Notes: generated by a model from the letters alone, not told the origin. DNA of 64,000 bases from Olsenella urininfantis (GCF_900155635.1 NZ_LT732540.1:1039994-1103993); one strand, 5' to 3'. Positions 1 through 9,933 are shown, counted from the first letter of the stretch. Numbers and translations: made by a program.

Positions 1-873
1 CAGACCCTGGCCGGCATGCGCTGGGTGCGCGAGCACGGGGGCGAGCCGGACATCGTGCGCCTGGCGGAGGCAAGCAAGAAGGACTTCGTGGGACGGGAGG
101 CCCTGGGTCGCAAGGCGGGCGTGGTGGGCCTGGGGGCCGTGGGGTCGAAGGTGGCCAACGCCCTGGTGCAGCTGGGGCTCGATGTCTACGGATACGACCC
201 GTACCTCTCGGTGGAGCATGCCTGGCAGCTTGACCGAGCGGTCAAGCGCGTTGACAGCATGGACAGGCTCTGCGAGGGCGCCGACTACGTCACCTTGCAC
301 GTGCCCTCAAAGGAGGACACCGTGCGCATGATGGGCGAGAGGGCCCTCTCGCTCATGGCCGAGGGAGGCATGCTGGTGAACTACGCCCGTGCGGACATCG
401 TGGACGAGGATGCGGTGGACGCGGCGCTCAGGGGAGGAAGGCTGGCACGCTTTGTCTGCGACTTTGCCACGCCAAAGACCTGTCAGATGCCCAACACGCT
501 CATCACGCCCCACATGGGCGCCTGCACGGGCGAGGCGGAGGAGAGCTGCGCCGCCATGGCGGTGAGGGAGATGAAGGATTACCTGGAGCAGGGCACGATC
601 AGGAACTCCGTGAACTATCCCAGCTGCGACATGGGTCCCTGTCGCACGGGGGGCCGCATAGCCGCCCTGCACGCCAACGTGCCCAACATGATCGGCCAGA
701 TCACGGCGGCGCTGGCCGCATCGAGGGCCAACATCCAGCGCATGAGCAACGAGGCCGCAGGTGCGCACGCCTACACCCTGGTTGACACCGACGAGCCGTT
801 GGGCGAGGAGACCCGCAGTCGCCTGAGAGGGATTCCGGGCGTCTACCGCATCCGCGTAATCCGCCCCTCGTAG
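1..873 (+). CDS. serA: D-3-phosphoglycerate dehydrogenase, 5' end outside window
   Basis: First step of serine synthesis from 3-phosphoglycerate, cytosolic and NAD-dependent. The reading frame is open from base 1, so the first visible ATG (16) is internal and the N-terminal substrate-binding half is missing. The visible part holds the Rossmann loop GLGAVG near visible residue 43, the acidic GYDPY turn after it, NYARADIVDEDAV (usual form N-x-A-R-G-x-x-V-D-E, carrying the catalytic Arg) and ITPHMGA with the catalytic His. A C-terminal ACT-like regulatory domain follows at about residues 225-290. The gene is followed at 67 bases by a DUF1015 gene, a neighbour pair common in Clostridia and Coriobacteria, usually with serC upstream. 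An inverted repeat, TAGCCCA/TGGGCTA (871-905), starts at the stop codon. Confidence 0.93.
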   Translation, partial: QTLAGMRWVREHGGEPDIVRLAEASKKDFVGREALGRKAGVVGLGAVGSKVANALVQLGLDVYGYDPYLSVEHAWQLDRAVKRVDSMDRLCEGADYVTLHVPSKEDTVRMMGERALSLMAEGGMLVNYARADIVDEDAVDAALRGGRLARFVCDFATPKTCQMPNTLITPHMGACTGEAEESCAAMAVREMKDYLEQGTIRNSVNYPSCDMGPCRTGGRIAALHANVPNMIGQITAALAASRANIQRMSNEAAGAHAYTLVDTDEPLGEETRSRLRGIPGVYRIRVIRPS

Positions 874-940
874 CCCAGGGGCTCCCGGGGGCCTGCCGTG
901 GGCTACCATCTGGGAAAGCCACAACAGGATTGGAGCCGCC

Positions 941-2197
941 ATGCGCGTGGACCCCATATGCTGCCATCGCCCCACGCCGGAGCGGGCGGCAGAGTTTGCC
1001 AGCCTCCCCTACGACGTGTTCGACCGCGACGCAGCCCGTGCCTACGTGGGGGAGCACCCCAGGAGCTTCCTCGCCATCGACCGGCCCGAGACGGGATTTG
1101 GGCCAGGGCAGGACATGCACGCGCCCGAGGTGTACGCGCACGCCCGTGCCCTCCTTGAGCTGCGCGTGCAGGACGGCACGCTCCTTCGAGACGGAACCCC
1201 CTGCTACTACCTCTGGCGCCTCGAGAGGGACGGCCACGCCCAGACGGGGGTCGTCTGCGGCTGCAGCGTGGACGAGTATCTCTCGGGCACCATCCGCCGA
1301 CACGAGAGCACCACCACGGAGAAGGAGGAGGACCGCGTCCGGCACATCGACGCGACAGATGCCCAGACGGGCCCCATCTTCCTCTGCTACCGGGACAACT
1401 ATGCCATTGACGCGCTGGTGTCTGCGGCCTGCGGCAGCATGCCCCTCTACGACTTCGTGGGAGAGGACGGCGTGCGCCACAGCATCTGGCGCGTGGCTAG
1501 GCCCAGCGCCGTGGAGGCGCTCAGGGCATGCTTCTCCACCGTGGGCTGCGCCTACGTGGCAGACGGCCACCACAGGGCGGCCGGCGCCGCGCGCGTCGCC
1601 CTGGAACGCAGGCGCAGGGCGCGGGAGACGGGAGGGACCCAGACGGAACAGCCCTCAGACCTCTTCCTTGCCGTGCTCTTCCCCGCCAGCCAGCTGCAGC
1701 TGCTCCCCTACAACCGCGTGGTGGGGCGGCTGGGAGACTGCCACATCGACGGACCCCAGGGCCTGGTCGGCGCGATGGATGCCGCGGGCCTCTCTCCCAG
1801 GGAGCTTGGAGGCCGCCCCCACGCGGCCCCCGCCCGCGGAAGCGTGGACGTCTTCGTGGGCGGAACCTGGTGGAGAGCCGATCTTGCCAGCAGGGGCAGC
1901 GTCACCGAGGGCGACCCCGTGAGGCAGACCGACGCACAGAGGCTGCAGGACCAGGCTCTGGGACCTCTTCTTGGCATCACAAATCCACGGGAGGATGCGC
2001 GTATGCGCTTTGTGGGAGGGACGCAGGGCATGGGTCGGCTCGAGGCGCTCGCGGGAGAGGACGGGGCGGCGTTCTCGCTGCATCCCTGCTCCATCGAGGA
2101 GATCATGGCGGTCTCTGACGCCGGCCTGACCATGCCCCCCAAGTCAAGCTGGTTCGAGCCGAAGCTGCTGAGCGGGCTCTTCATCCGCCACCTGTAG
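941..2197 (+). CDS. DUF1015 family protein
   Basis: A 418-residue protein of the DUF1015 family, whose members sit beside serA/serC. The exact reaction is not established. Family marks are visible: the N-terminal block with SLPYDVFD and SFLAIDRPE (residues about 20-50), and the highly conserved ADGHHR motif near residue 207, which looks like an active-site or ligand-binding loop. The start at 941 is supported by GGAG five bases upstream. Its position directly after serA suggests a role linked to serine metabolism, but that is inference from neighbourhood. The length is normal for the family and there is no signal peptide or membrane segment. Confidence 0.88.
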   Translation: MRVDPICCHRPTPERAAEFASLPYDVFDRDAARAYVGEHPRSFLAIDRPETGFGPGQDMHAPEVYAHARALLELRVQDGTLLRDGTPCYYLWRLERDGHAQTGVVCGCSVDEYLSGTIRRHESTTTEKEEDRVRHIDATDAQTGPIFLCYRDNYAIDALVSAACGSMPLYDFVGEDGVRHSIWRVARPSAVEALRACFSTVGCAYVADGHHRAAGAARVALERRRRARETGGTQTEQPSDLFLAVLFPASQLQLLPYNRVVGRLGDCHIDGPQGLVGAMDAAGLSPRELGGRPHAAPARGSVDVFVGGTWWRADLASRGSVTEGDPVRQTDAQRLQDQALGPLLGITNPREDARMRFVGGTQGMGRLEALAGEDGAAFSLHPCSIEEIMAVSDAGLTMPPKSSWFEPKLLSGLFIRHL

Positions 2198-2272
2198 GTG
2201 CGACGCAACGGACGGCAGCTCGTAGCCATTGGGTATAAGGTGCTGTGGGCACACGAAACTCAGCGGAGGACC

Positions 2273-4759
2273 ATGCGCAGCAGGCGGCAAGAGGACAAGA
2301 GGGCACAACGCGAGGGCGAGAAGAGGGGATGCCTGCACAGGCGGACCGCCAGGCTCCGTCTCCTCGTGACCTTGGCGGTCTTCGCCTCTGTCCTGTGCCT
2401 GGCCCTTCTCACGGCAACCGATTCCCCCGACCTCGCCCTGGGCGTCCTCGGCGCGGTGGCGGCAGGCATCGCCACCCACCGCACGCTGGCACGTGCCCTC
2501 GGAGGCACACGCGCTGGCGGGGAGGAAGGCCTCCCTTCCCGCCCGGCTCCCCCGGCCCGGGACGCTGAAGACGACAGCGATGGGGCCGCGGCCGAGGTGC
2601 CCCTCAGCCTTGCCCCAGAGCCAGACGCGGCGGAGGGGCTTGCGGCAAGGCCCACTGGCTTTGACCTCGACGCCTTCTCGTCTCGCATTCTCGCAACGGA
2701 AGACCCCGTCGCGGAGCTCAGGCTCTTCGTGGGAGAGATGCGCAGGCGGGAGCAGGAGGAAGGTGCGGCCCTCCTTGGCCTGGAGCGCTTTGCCAGCCGC
2801 GTGCTGGATGAGGCGGGGCTCTTCGCGAAGGACGTGGAGCTTCCCCCCTTCACCATTGTCAAGCCTCGTCTCTCGGGGATGTTCTATCTGCGCAGCCGTG
2901 AGCAGAGCATGCCTTACCTCGCCAAGGTCCGCATCATCTCCCTGGAGGCCGCGCTCAACGCCATCCGCTATGCCGCCACCTACTTTTCAGATGACCCGAC
3001 GGTAAGCATGGAGCGCTGCTATCAGCTCAACCAGGACCTGCAGTCATCCATCTGCGCCCAGCTTCCTGGCATAGACGAGCCCCGGGAGCTGGGCGAGGGC
3101 GATGAGGGCGACGGCGAGTGGGCCGTGCGCAAGCACGTCTCGATGATGGTGGAGAGCCTGCAGCTCCCCTACCGCCTGGAGCTGAGCTTCCGCAGCAACG
3201 TGAGCGACGGGAACCTCTCGTTCCAGCTTGACCTCACGCCGGAGCAGGCCTTCCCCGCGTCCATGCACATAGAGGGCCTGGGGATGGTTGCCAGCACGCG
3301 GCAAATGCGGCGGAAGGCGGCGTCGGCCTACGCGCTCAGGCTTGCCATAGCCCTGGCCGCCGTGGGATTCAGCGCCTCGAGCAAGCTGCAGCATGTCTGG
3401 GTCGCGGGCGCCGTCGACACGCCCACGCGGCACTGGTGCCAGTACTCGATCGACTTCGACCGGGGCCGCTTCTCGCAGCTCGACCTCTCGCATGTGGCCG
3501 ACCTGGAGAGGGCCCTGCATCCCTTCGTGCCGAACCTGCGCCTCGAGGACGGCATCCTCAAGCCCGTGGAGCAGGGGTTCTCCCTCGAGGAGCCGCGCTT
3601 CTGCCCTCCCTGGCGCCATGCCATGGTCTCGCTCTCCTCTCGCCGCCTTGGGAAGGCTCAGGCAAGGGCGCTGGGCTGCGAGCGCGTGTCCGGGCTGGCC
3701 ATAGAGGAGGCAGACAAGCGCGCGGTGGTGGCCGCAGACATCATGCGCAGGCTGACGGAGGGCTCGGACGACCACGCATGCGAGAAGAACGTGCGCGTGA
3801 TCTTGCAGGCAACCGGCGACGACCCGGACCCCAGCGTGAGGGAGGCGGGCCTGCGCACCTCTCGCCTGCTCATCGACGGGACGCTTCCCGAGGACGCGCT
3901 CCTGGTGGGTGAGGAGTTCGTTGCCGGAGACCCGCTCTCGCGTGCGGCCCGACGTGGCCGGGAGGCCTTGGGCAGAAACGACCCCAAGGCTGCCGTGGAT
4001 GCCTGTCGCAGGGTGCTTTCCGAGTTTGACGCTCACGGAAGCTTTGCGGACGGACCGGGCATGGAGTGGCGCTACTTTGGCAACTACGTGGACCGCGCCC
4101 TCTACAACAGGATGTTTGCCGAGACGGGCAGCTCGGTGATGCTGGTTCCCAACTCGTACTTCGAATGCCACCTCATCATCTCCGTGGCAGAGCTCATGCT
4201 GAGGCATGCCGAGAGCGCCTGCACGCACGCACGGCGCTGCATGGAGCTGGCCCCGCTTGACCGAAGGGCCCACCTGCACCTGGTGCGCTGCCTCGAGGAG
4301 GCGGGCAGGGAAGACGAGGCCAGGGAGCAGCTCGTGCGCCTGCTCAACGAGGCGCACGACCCCGAGGCGCTGGGCTTCGGCTATTACCGCATGGCGTACT
4401 TCCAGTGGCAGAGGGGCAACATCCTGGCGGCAGAGGCCTGCTACCACTGTGCCCTTCGATTCCTGCCGCCCAGCATGACCCAAGCGGGTGCCGAGCTCAT
4501 GGCCCTTGCCGCCCAGCATCCCGAGACCTACCACGAGCACATGGACGGCGAGGAGATCGCCCAGGTTCTCGAGGACGCAGGGGTGCCCGTGGCCCCCACC
4601 GAGGAGATGTTTGACCTGTTCATGGACTGCGCCCGCGCCTCTCTGGACGCCGAGGTCTTTCCCGTTGCGCGCAACTTCATCAGCATCCTCGGCGCATTCA
4701 ATGCGGATGACGTCGTGTTTGGCATTCTTCGCTCCATGGAGGGCGAGCCCGACGCCTAG
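2273..4759 (+). CDS. Membrane-anchored TPR-like protein
   Basis: An 828-residue protein of unknown function. An in-frame GTG lies directly after the preceding stop (2198), but ATG 2273 is preferred because GCGGAGGA sits just before it. A basic N-terminus is followed by two hydrophobic stretches (about residues 25-65), so the protein is probably membrane-anchored. A low-complexity Glu/Ala/Pro linker follows, then a large cytosolic region. Around residues 640-760 the sequence looks like tetratricopeptide helices (alternating Ala-rich amphipathic helices such as HARRCMELAPLDRRAHLHL), a scaffold for protein contacts. It runs directly after the DUF1015 gene and may be cotranscribed. No enzymatic motif was recognised. 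Confidence 0.8.
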   Translation: MRSRRQEDKRAQREGEKRGCLHRRTARLRLLVTLAVFASVLCLALLTATDSPDLALGVLGAVAAGIATHRTLARALGGTRAGGEEGLPSRPAPPARDAEDDSDGAAAEVPLSLAPEPDAAEGLAARPTGFDLDAFSSRILATEDPVAELRLFVGEMRRREQEEGAALLGLERFASRVLDEAGLFAKDVELPPFTIVKPRLSGMFYLRSREQSMPYLAKVRIISLEAALNAIRYAATYFSDDPTVSMERCYQLNQDLQSSICAQLPGIDEPRELGEGDEGDGEWAVRKHVSMMVESLQLPYRLELSFRSNVSDGNLSFQLDLTPEQAFPASMHIEGLGMVASTRQMRRKAASAYALRLAIALAAVGFSASSKLQHVWVAGAVDTPTRHWCQYSIDFDRGRFSQLDLSHVADLERALHPFVPNLRLEDGILKPVEQGFSLEEPRFCPPWRHAMVSLSSRRLGKAQARALGCERVSGLAIEEADKRAVVAADIMRRLTEGSDDHACEKNVRVILQATGDDPDPSVREAGLRTSRLLIDGTLPEDALLVGEEFVAGDPLSRAARRGREALGRNDPKAAVDACRRVLSEFDAHGSFADGPGMEWRYFGNYVDRALYNRMFAETGSSVMLVPNSYFECHLIISVAELMLRHAESACTHARRCMELAPLDRRAHLHLVRCLEEAGREDEAREQLVRLLNEAHDPEALGFGYYRMAYFQWQRGNILAAEACYHCALRFLPPSMTQAGAELMALAAQHPETYHEHMDGEEIAQVLEDAGVPVAPTEEMFDLFMDCARASLDAEVFPVARNFISILGAFNADDVVFGILRSMEGEPDA

Positions 4760-4813
4760 CGCACGTCCGCAGCGCGGCCGGAGCGACGACGTGCAGATGG
4801 AAGGCCACGGGGG

Positions 4814-4870
4814 TTTCCTGCGGCCTCTTCGCAGCTCAGCCGGGCGCTTATGGCGAAGGCCCCCAGGAAA
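4814..4870. terminator. Imperfect long hairpin between convergent genes
   Basis: TTTCCTG (4814-4820) pairs with CAGGAAA (4864-4870), and inside it GGCCTCTTCGC (4822-4832) pairs with GCGAAGGCC (4853-4861) with a small bulge. It lies between the 3' ends of the TPR gene and the FMN reductase, so it could stop transcription from both sides. There is no long T tract. Confidence 0.45.
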
Positions 4871-4919
4871 TCCATTCCAGAGGGCCTCCTTGGACATGCT
4901 GTGCGAACTTGAGAGGCGG

Positions 4920-5468
4920 CTACGCCTCGATGAACCTGAGGAACTGCTCGGCCTGCGCCTTGATGGAGGCCTTCTGTACGTCATCGAGAACAACGACGTT
5001 GTCACTCCAGGCGCTGCCGTTCACGACGAAGCCCTCGCCCATCGCGCTCATGACGTCCATCCCGACGAAGGAGAGAAGAGACCCGAGCTTCTCTCGCATT
5101 TCGGCTGCCGCCGTGCGCCCCGCGATGCCCGAGAAGGTGACCTTCTTGCTCTTGGCGACAGTGGTGGAGTCGCCCTGCGCGACGGGACGAGAGAGCCAGT
5201 CGATCAGGTTCTTGACGTGACCTGGGTAGCTGGCGTTGTACTGGGGACTGACGACCCAGAGGCCGTCTGCCGCCTTGACCTCTTCGCGCACGCGCTGGAC
5301 AGGCTGGGGCGTGGGCCACTCGATGTCCTGGTTCATGAGGGGCAGGTCCTCATATGAGAGCTCCTTGAGCTCCACCTCGGAACCAAGCGCCTCCTGGATG
5401 GCGGCCATGAGCTGGCGGTTGAACGACTCCTTGCGCAGAGAGCCCTGCACCATAAGGACGGTCTTCAT
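4920..5468 (-). CDS. NADPH-dependent FMN reductase / NAD(P)H oxidoreductase
   Basis: A flavodoxin-fold reductase of about 182 residues. The phosphate-binding loop GSLRKESFNRQL follows the first strand, and SPQYNASYPGHVKNLIDWL near residue 80 is the conserved FMN-binding segment of the NADPH_dep_FMN_red family (quinone, chromate or azo reductase relatives). The start at 5468 is chosen because GAAAGGGG lies eight bases upstream; a longer in-frame start at 5486 has no such site. The gene stands alone between a convergent TPR gene and a downstream FtsX permease gene, and has its own promoter with an operator-like palindrome. Substrate unknown. Confidence 0.88.
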   Translation of the reverse strand: MKTVLMVQGSLRKESFNRQLMAAIQEALGSEVELKELSYEDLPLMNQDIEWPTPQPVQRVREEVKAADGLWVVSPQYNASYPGHVKNLIDWLSRPVAQGDSTTVAKSKKVTFSGIAGRTAAAEMREKLGSLLSFVGMDVMSAMGEGFVVNGSAWSDNVVVLDDVQKASIKAQAEQFLRFIEA

Positions 5469-5521
5469 GGGTGAAACCCCTTTCAATCAAATCTGACGTG
5501 ACCTCCGTATAACCATTTCCA

Positions 5522-5554
5522 ACGATAATATCGTGCAAAATTATATTTTGCCAA
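5522..5554 (-). promoter_or_regulatory. Promoter with palindrome over the -10 (FMN reductase)
   Basis: On the minus strand TTGGCA (5549-5554) is followed after 18 bases by TATTAT (5525-5530). The palindrome ACGAT-AAT-ATCGT (5522-5534) covers the -10 box. That placement suits repression by a dimeric regulator, possibly a redox- or quinone-sensing one. The regulator is not identifiable from the sequence. Confidence 0.55.
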
Positions 5555-5628
5555 AGTAGTTTCGGGAACGTCCGCCCACAGCAGGAAAGCACGGCAGGAA
5601 AGCGGGGCGACAGCTGCCGATGCGGTGA

Positions 5629-8600
5629 CTAGTCAACGCTCTTGAGCGACTCGACCATGTCGAGCCGATCCAGCTTATGCCGCATGGCAAGCATGACCAG
5701 CAGCGCAAAGGCCAGCGTCAGGGCAAACGAGATGAGATAGCTGCCAGGATGGATGCTGCGACCAAACATCACGTAGTCAACCTCAGCGGTATTGACCACA
5801 AAGCCCTCAAGCCAGCTTCCCAAAACAATTCCCAGCAGGTCGCCAAAGATGCTCAGCAGCAAGACCTCCCTGAAGACGTATGCGTAGACCTCTCCTCGGG
5901 TGAAGCCCAGCACCTTAAGGCTGGCAATCTCACGGACCCGCTCCGCTATGTTGATGTTGGTGAGGTTGTAGAGGACGATGAAGGCAAGGGCGGCAGCAGC
6001 GACGATGAGCACCACGACGATCATGTTCACCACGCTCAGCATGCTGCGATAGGTCTCTACCGTCTCGCTGGAGAAGACCACGGTGGAAACGGACCTCACG
6101 TCATGCAGCCTCGAGGACAGCTCGTCCCGCACGCCCTGGTCAGCGTCCACGCGCGCGTAGATGGTGGAGAAGGACAGCCTCTCGTCGCTCACCGAGGCCC
6201 AGGCCCTGCGTCCCACATAGACGTAGTTGCCCACATAGTTCTCCACTACGCCCGTCACCTTGAGAGGATGCCCCTCGCCCTTTGCGTTGCCCACGTCATC
6301 CTGCTCGAAGAGCAGGATCGTGTCACCGGCAGAGATGTTGTGGAGCAGCGCGAGCTTCTCGCTGACCAAAACCCCGTCCTCGTCGAAGGGAACTGCCCCC
6401 TTGCTGCCACGCCGCCTAAAGCTTACGGCATGGGGCATCTCGTCGGCGCTTTGAGGCACCACCACGCTGACGTAGGTCGTCTCGGTGGCGCCGCTCGAGC
6501 CTTCGGTGCCCTTGGCCTGCATGTTCAGCTGCTGCACGCGCACCAGGTCATGTGCGCTGCCGCTCTCCTCCAAGAGTCTCACGACACGCGAGACGTCAAG
6601 CTCGTTTGCGCTGGAGTCCAGCCCCACGGTTGCGTCGTAGTGGATGATGGGCCCAAACTGGCCGTCCAGGATGTCCCAGAGCGAGTCGTGGAGCCCGAAG
6701 CCCACCAGCAGAAGCGCGGTGCAGCCGGCAATGCCGATCATGGTCATGGTCAGACGCCTCTTGTAACGGAAGAGGTTTCTGCAGGTGACCTTCCACGAGA
6801 AGCTCAGCCTCCTCCAGAGGGGCCCCAGCCTCTCTAGCAGTATGCGTCTCCCAGCCTTTGGCGCACGAGGAAGCATGAGCGTGGCAGGCGCCTCCCTCAG
6901 GCTCGAGAGGACCGCCGCCAAGGTCGCAGCAAGCGTCACGCCAACGCCCAGGCCTCCTGCGAGCAGGGCCTTCCCCAGGTCGACCGGAAGGGGGAACGAC
7001 ATCAGGGGCACTGCGTACACCACCGAGTACGCCCGGCAGATGATGGAGGGCAGAAGCTGAGAGAGCGCCGCGATCCCCACCACAGCCCCCATGCCCGCCG
7101 CGGCCGCGGCGTAGAGCAGGTACTTGCTGGCTATCTTTGCGCCGCTGTATCCCAGCGCCTTGTAGGTGCCAATCTGAATGCGGTCATCCTCCACCATGCG
7201 CGTCATCGTGGTGAGCGCGACCAATGCAGCAACCAGGAAGAACATGAGGGGAAAGACGCTGGCGATGGAGTCCATGCGCCTGGTGTCCGCCTGGTAGGTT
7301 GCTATGCCCTCGCTCTGGCTGCGGTCGAGCAGATAGATGTCAGGCAGCTCGAGGTCATCGATCTTGCGCTGGGCACCCATGATCTGCTCCCAGGCCTTCC
7401 CGAAGCGCTCGTCCGCCTCCGCCTTTCCCTCCTGCCAGCTCGCAAGCCCGGCGCGATGCTCCTCGCGTGCTGCGTCGAGCTCACGACGGGACTGGTCGAG
7501 ACGGGTACGGGCATCCGAGAGGCGCCTCTCGGCGGCCGAAAGCTGAGACTCCGCCTCGGCCTGCCGCCGATCGACCTCGGCCCTTCCGGCATCTATCTGG
7601 TCCTGCGCGGACTTGAGCTCGGCTTCTCCGGAGATGAGCTGGTCCGCGGCATCGATGGCCTCAGCGAGCCGCTCTGCGCCAGCGTCAGCCTGCGCGAGCG
7701 CCGCGTCAAGCTCCTCGTCCGTCATGCCCGAGGCATCAAGCACGGCACGCGCGAACAGCCGTCTGGCCTCGAGCTTTGCAATCTGGGCGGCAGTCTCCTC
7801 GGTCTGGGGGTCTACGGCGTAGAGCTCCTCCAGCTGGCGCGTGAGATCCTGGACCTGCCACTGGAACAGCTTGAGCATGCCCAGCATCCCGCGCTGTCCT
7901 TTGAGCTGCACCTGCTGGTTCTCAAGCTGGGCCTTCGCGTCCTCCAGGCTTTCGGCTCCCGTCTCTACGAGAAGCTCGTCCTTGCCCGACTGCCACTGAG
8001 CCCTGCGCGCGTCGAGCTCCGCCTGCCCTTGGTCAAGCTGAGAGCGGGCCTCGTCCAGCTGCGTCAGTGCGTCTCGTCTCTGGGACTCCAGCTGCGCCAG
8101 ACCCTCCTGGTAGCCTCTCTCGCCATCCGCAAGCTGGGCCTCTCCGTCAGAGATCCTCTGGGCACCGGCGTCAAGCTCTGCCTTGGAGGATTCCAGCTGC
8201 CCGTAGGCCTCGTCGTGCTGACTCTGGTACTCGTCCTTCTTCTGGTCTAAAGCCTCCTGCGCCCTTGCGCGCAGCTCGTCCCTGCGAGAGGAGGCAAGCG
8301 ACGCCGAGAGGCGCTCGAGGCGCCCCTTCACCTCCCCCACCCTCTCGTCATAGGCCCTCGAGGCGCACTCCGGTCTCTCCGCTCCCTCGACACGCAGGTA
8401 GACCTCGGTATAGGGCGCGTCGTCCCTGAAGGCGTCCTCTGCAAGGAAGAGGTATTGCTCGATTGAGCCCGAACCCAGGCTCGTGGAGCCAAAGCTGGTC
8501 GTGTAGGGGTAGTTCGAGGAGCTCACCGTTCCCACCACGGTGAAGATGCGGCCTTCGAGCTGGCTTTCCAGTGCGCTACTGCCATAGAGCAGCTCCACCT

Positions 8601-9138
8601 TGTCCCCCTCGCCAAGCGTAAGGGCACCGTCCGCCGAGGCCACACACTCATCGGAAGACCGTGGCCAGCGTCCCGAGCGCAGGATGAGGCGGTTGAGGTA
8701 TGAGGGGTCATCCGAGGCGACCTCGTCGGGGGCATGAAAGCTCGAGTTTGCGGCAGAGGGCCCGAGGGAAGAGATTCGGACTGCGAGCTGCACGTCTTTC
8801 AGGCGGGCAACGCTGTCAACCGTATGGGCGCCCATGACCTCGCCGACGCCATCCACGGAAGAGATCTGTGACAGCTCCTCCTCCCCAAGACCCAAGGTGG
8901 AGAGGACGCGAAGGTCCCACAGCCGCGTGCCATCGAAGTAGCGGTCTGCTGCGATGCGCATGTCGGGGCCCGTCATCTGGAGCCCCGCGAAGAAGCCGCA
9001 GCCCAAGGCGACAATGCCCATGATCGCCAGAAAGCGTCCCAGGGAGGAGCGTATGGTGCGCAAAAGCTCGCTCGCGAATGCCGAGCGCGAGCCACGGCGC
9101 CTTCCGGGCGTCCTCGCGTTGTCAGTCGCCACGAACAC
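5629..9138 (-). CDS. ABC transporter permease, FtsX-like, with long coiled-coil insert
   Basis: A 1169-residue permease of the FtsX/MacB superfamily. An N-terminal membrane helix (FLAIMGIVALGCGFFAGLQ) is followed by an extracellular domain. A very long Ala/Glu/Gln-rich coiled coil spans about residues 270-620, then comes a three-helix FtsX module near 640-770 and a second one at the C-terminus (about 1030-1150). The start is a GTG six bases after the stop of the ATPase gene upstream, so the two are cotranscribed and presumably form one transporter. The substrate is unknown; related pairs export peptides or lipids or act in envelope signalling. The coiled coil may reach through the thick wall. 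Confidence 0.88.
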   Translation of the reverse strand: MFVATDNARTPGRRRGSRSAFASELLRTIRSSLGRFLAIMGIVALGCGFFAGLQMTGPDMRIAADRYFDGTRLWDLRVLSTLGLGEEELSQISSVDGVGEVMGAHTVDSVARLKDVQLAVRISSLGPSAANSSFHAPDEVASDDPSYLNRLILRSGRWPRSSDECVASADGALTLGEGDKVELLYGSSALESQLEGRIFTVVGTVSSSNYPYTTSFGSTSLGSGSIEQYLFLAEDAFRDDAPYTEVYLRVEGAERPECASRAYDERVGEVKGRLERLSASLASSRRDELRARAQEALDQKKDEYQSQHDEAYGQLESSKAELDAGAQRISDGEAQLADGERGYQEGLAQLESQRRDALTQLDEARSQLDQGQAELDARRAQWQSGKDELLVETGAESLEDAKAQLENQQVQLKGQRGMLGMLKLFQWQVQDLTRQLEELYAVDPQTEETAAQIAKLEARRLFARAVLDASGMTDEELDAALAQADAGAERLAEAIDAADQLISGEAELKSAQDQIDAGRAEVDRRQAEAESQLSAAERRLSDARTRLDQSRRELDAAREEHRAGLASWQEGKAEADERFGKAWEQIMGAQRKIDDLELPDIYLLDRSQSEGIATYQADTRRMDSIASVFPLMFFLVAALVALTTMTRMVEDDRIQIGTYKALGYSGAKIASKYLLYAAAAAGMGAVVGIAALSQLLPSIICRAYSVVYAVPLMSFPLPVDLGKALLAGGLGVGVTLAATLAAVLSSLREAPATLMLPRAPKAGRRILLERLGPLWRRLSFSWKVTCRNLFRYKRRLTMTMIGIAGCTALLLVGFGLHDSLWDILDGQFGPIIHYDATVGLDSSANELDVSRVVRLLEESGSAHDLVRVQQLNMQAKGTEGSSGATETTYVSVVVPQSADEMPHAVSFRRRGSKGAVPFDEDGVLVSEKLALLHNISAGDTILLFEQDDVGNAKGEGHPLKVTGVVENYVGNYVYVGRRAWASVSDERLSFSTIYARVDADQGVRDELSSRLHDVRSVSTVVFSSETVETYRSMLSVVNMIVVVLIVAAAALAFIVLYNLTNINIAERVREIASLKVLGFTRGEVYAYVFREVLLLSIFGDLLGIVLGSWLEGFVVNTAEVDYVMFGRSIHPGSYLISFALTLAFALLVMLAMRHKLDRLDMVESLKSVD

Positions 9139-9144
9139 GGTCGG

Positions 9145-9846
9145 CTACCACTCGACGTCTGCCGCGGCGGCGGGCCGCTCGTTGAGCTCAACCGACTGCG
9201 CCCGCCCCTCGCGCACGTGGATCACGCGATCCGCTATCTGTGTGAAGGCGGAGTTGTGCGTGACGATGGCCACCGTGCGGCCGCTTCCCCTGCAGCTCTC
9301 CTGCAGAAGGGCCAGGATCTGCTTTCCCGTCTTGTAGTCCAAAGCCCCCGTAGGCTCGTCGCAAAGCAGCAGCTTGGGGTTCTTGGCGATGGCGCGGGCG
9401 ATGGCGACGCGCTGCTGCTCGCCGCCGGAAAGCTGGGCAGGGAAGTTGTCCATGCGATGGGCCAGGCCCACCTCGGCAAGCACCTCCTCGGCAGGGAGGG
9501 GGTTTCGGCAGATCTGGCTCGCAAGCTCTACGTTCTCCAGCGCGGTGAGGTTCTGGACCAGGTTGTAGAACTGGAACACGAAGCCTATGTCATGGCGCCG
9601 GTACTGGGTGAGCTCACGCTCCCCCATGGCGCTCACCTCCTGGCCATCAAGCATGATGGTGCCAGAGCTGCAGGAGTCCATGCCGCCCAGCATGTTGAGC
9701 ACCGTGGTCTTGCCGGCGCCCGATGGCCCCACGATGACCACCAGCTCTCCCCGGTCTATGCTGAAGCTCATGTTCTCGACGGCGTTGACCTCGACATCTC
9801 CCATCTTGTAGGTCTTACGCACATCCCTGAACTCGATGAACGCCAT
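9145..9846 (-). CDS. ABC transporter ATP-binding protein (MacB/LolD type)
   Basis: A 233-residue ATPase with Walker [14 protein letters not shown] (about residue 40), signature [15 protein letters not shown] and Walker [12 protein letters not shown]. The order and the GALD ending are typical of the LolD/MacB/FtsE class that partners FtsX permeases. The start at 9846 has AGGAGG seven bases upstream. It lies immediately upstream of the large FtsX-type permease, with six bases between them, and is almost certainly its energiser. Confidence 0.93.
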   Translation of the reverse strand: MAFIEFRDVRKTYKMGDVEVNAVENMSFSIDRGELVVIVGPSGAGKTTVLNMLGGMDSCSSGTIMLDGQEVSAMGERELTQYRRHDIGFVFQFYNLVQNLTALENVELASQICRNPLPAEEVLAEVGLAHRMDNFPAQLSGGEQQRVAIARAIAKNPKLLLCDEPTGALDYKTGKQILALLQESCRGSGRTVAIVTHNSAFTQIADRVIHVREGRAQSVELNERPAAAADVEW

Positions 9847-9933
9847 GTGCCACCTCCTGAAGACATCATGACACAGCGCGGCCGGGCAGCCTGGGCCACA
9901 GCGGCGGGCGGCGGGCGAGAGAGGTCACCGGCC

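Noticed and set aside
2198..2272. GTG at 2198 as start of the TPR membrane protein
   Set aside because: It abuts the previous stop without a ribosome site, whereas ATG 2273 has GCGGAGGA.
3044..5005. Long open frame on the minus strand opposite the TPR protein
   Set aside because: High-GC antisense shadow: no ribosome site, composition of reversed codons, and it overlaps two well-supported genes.
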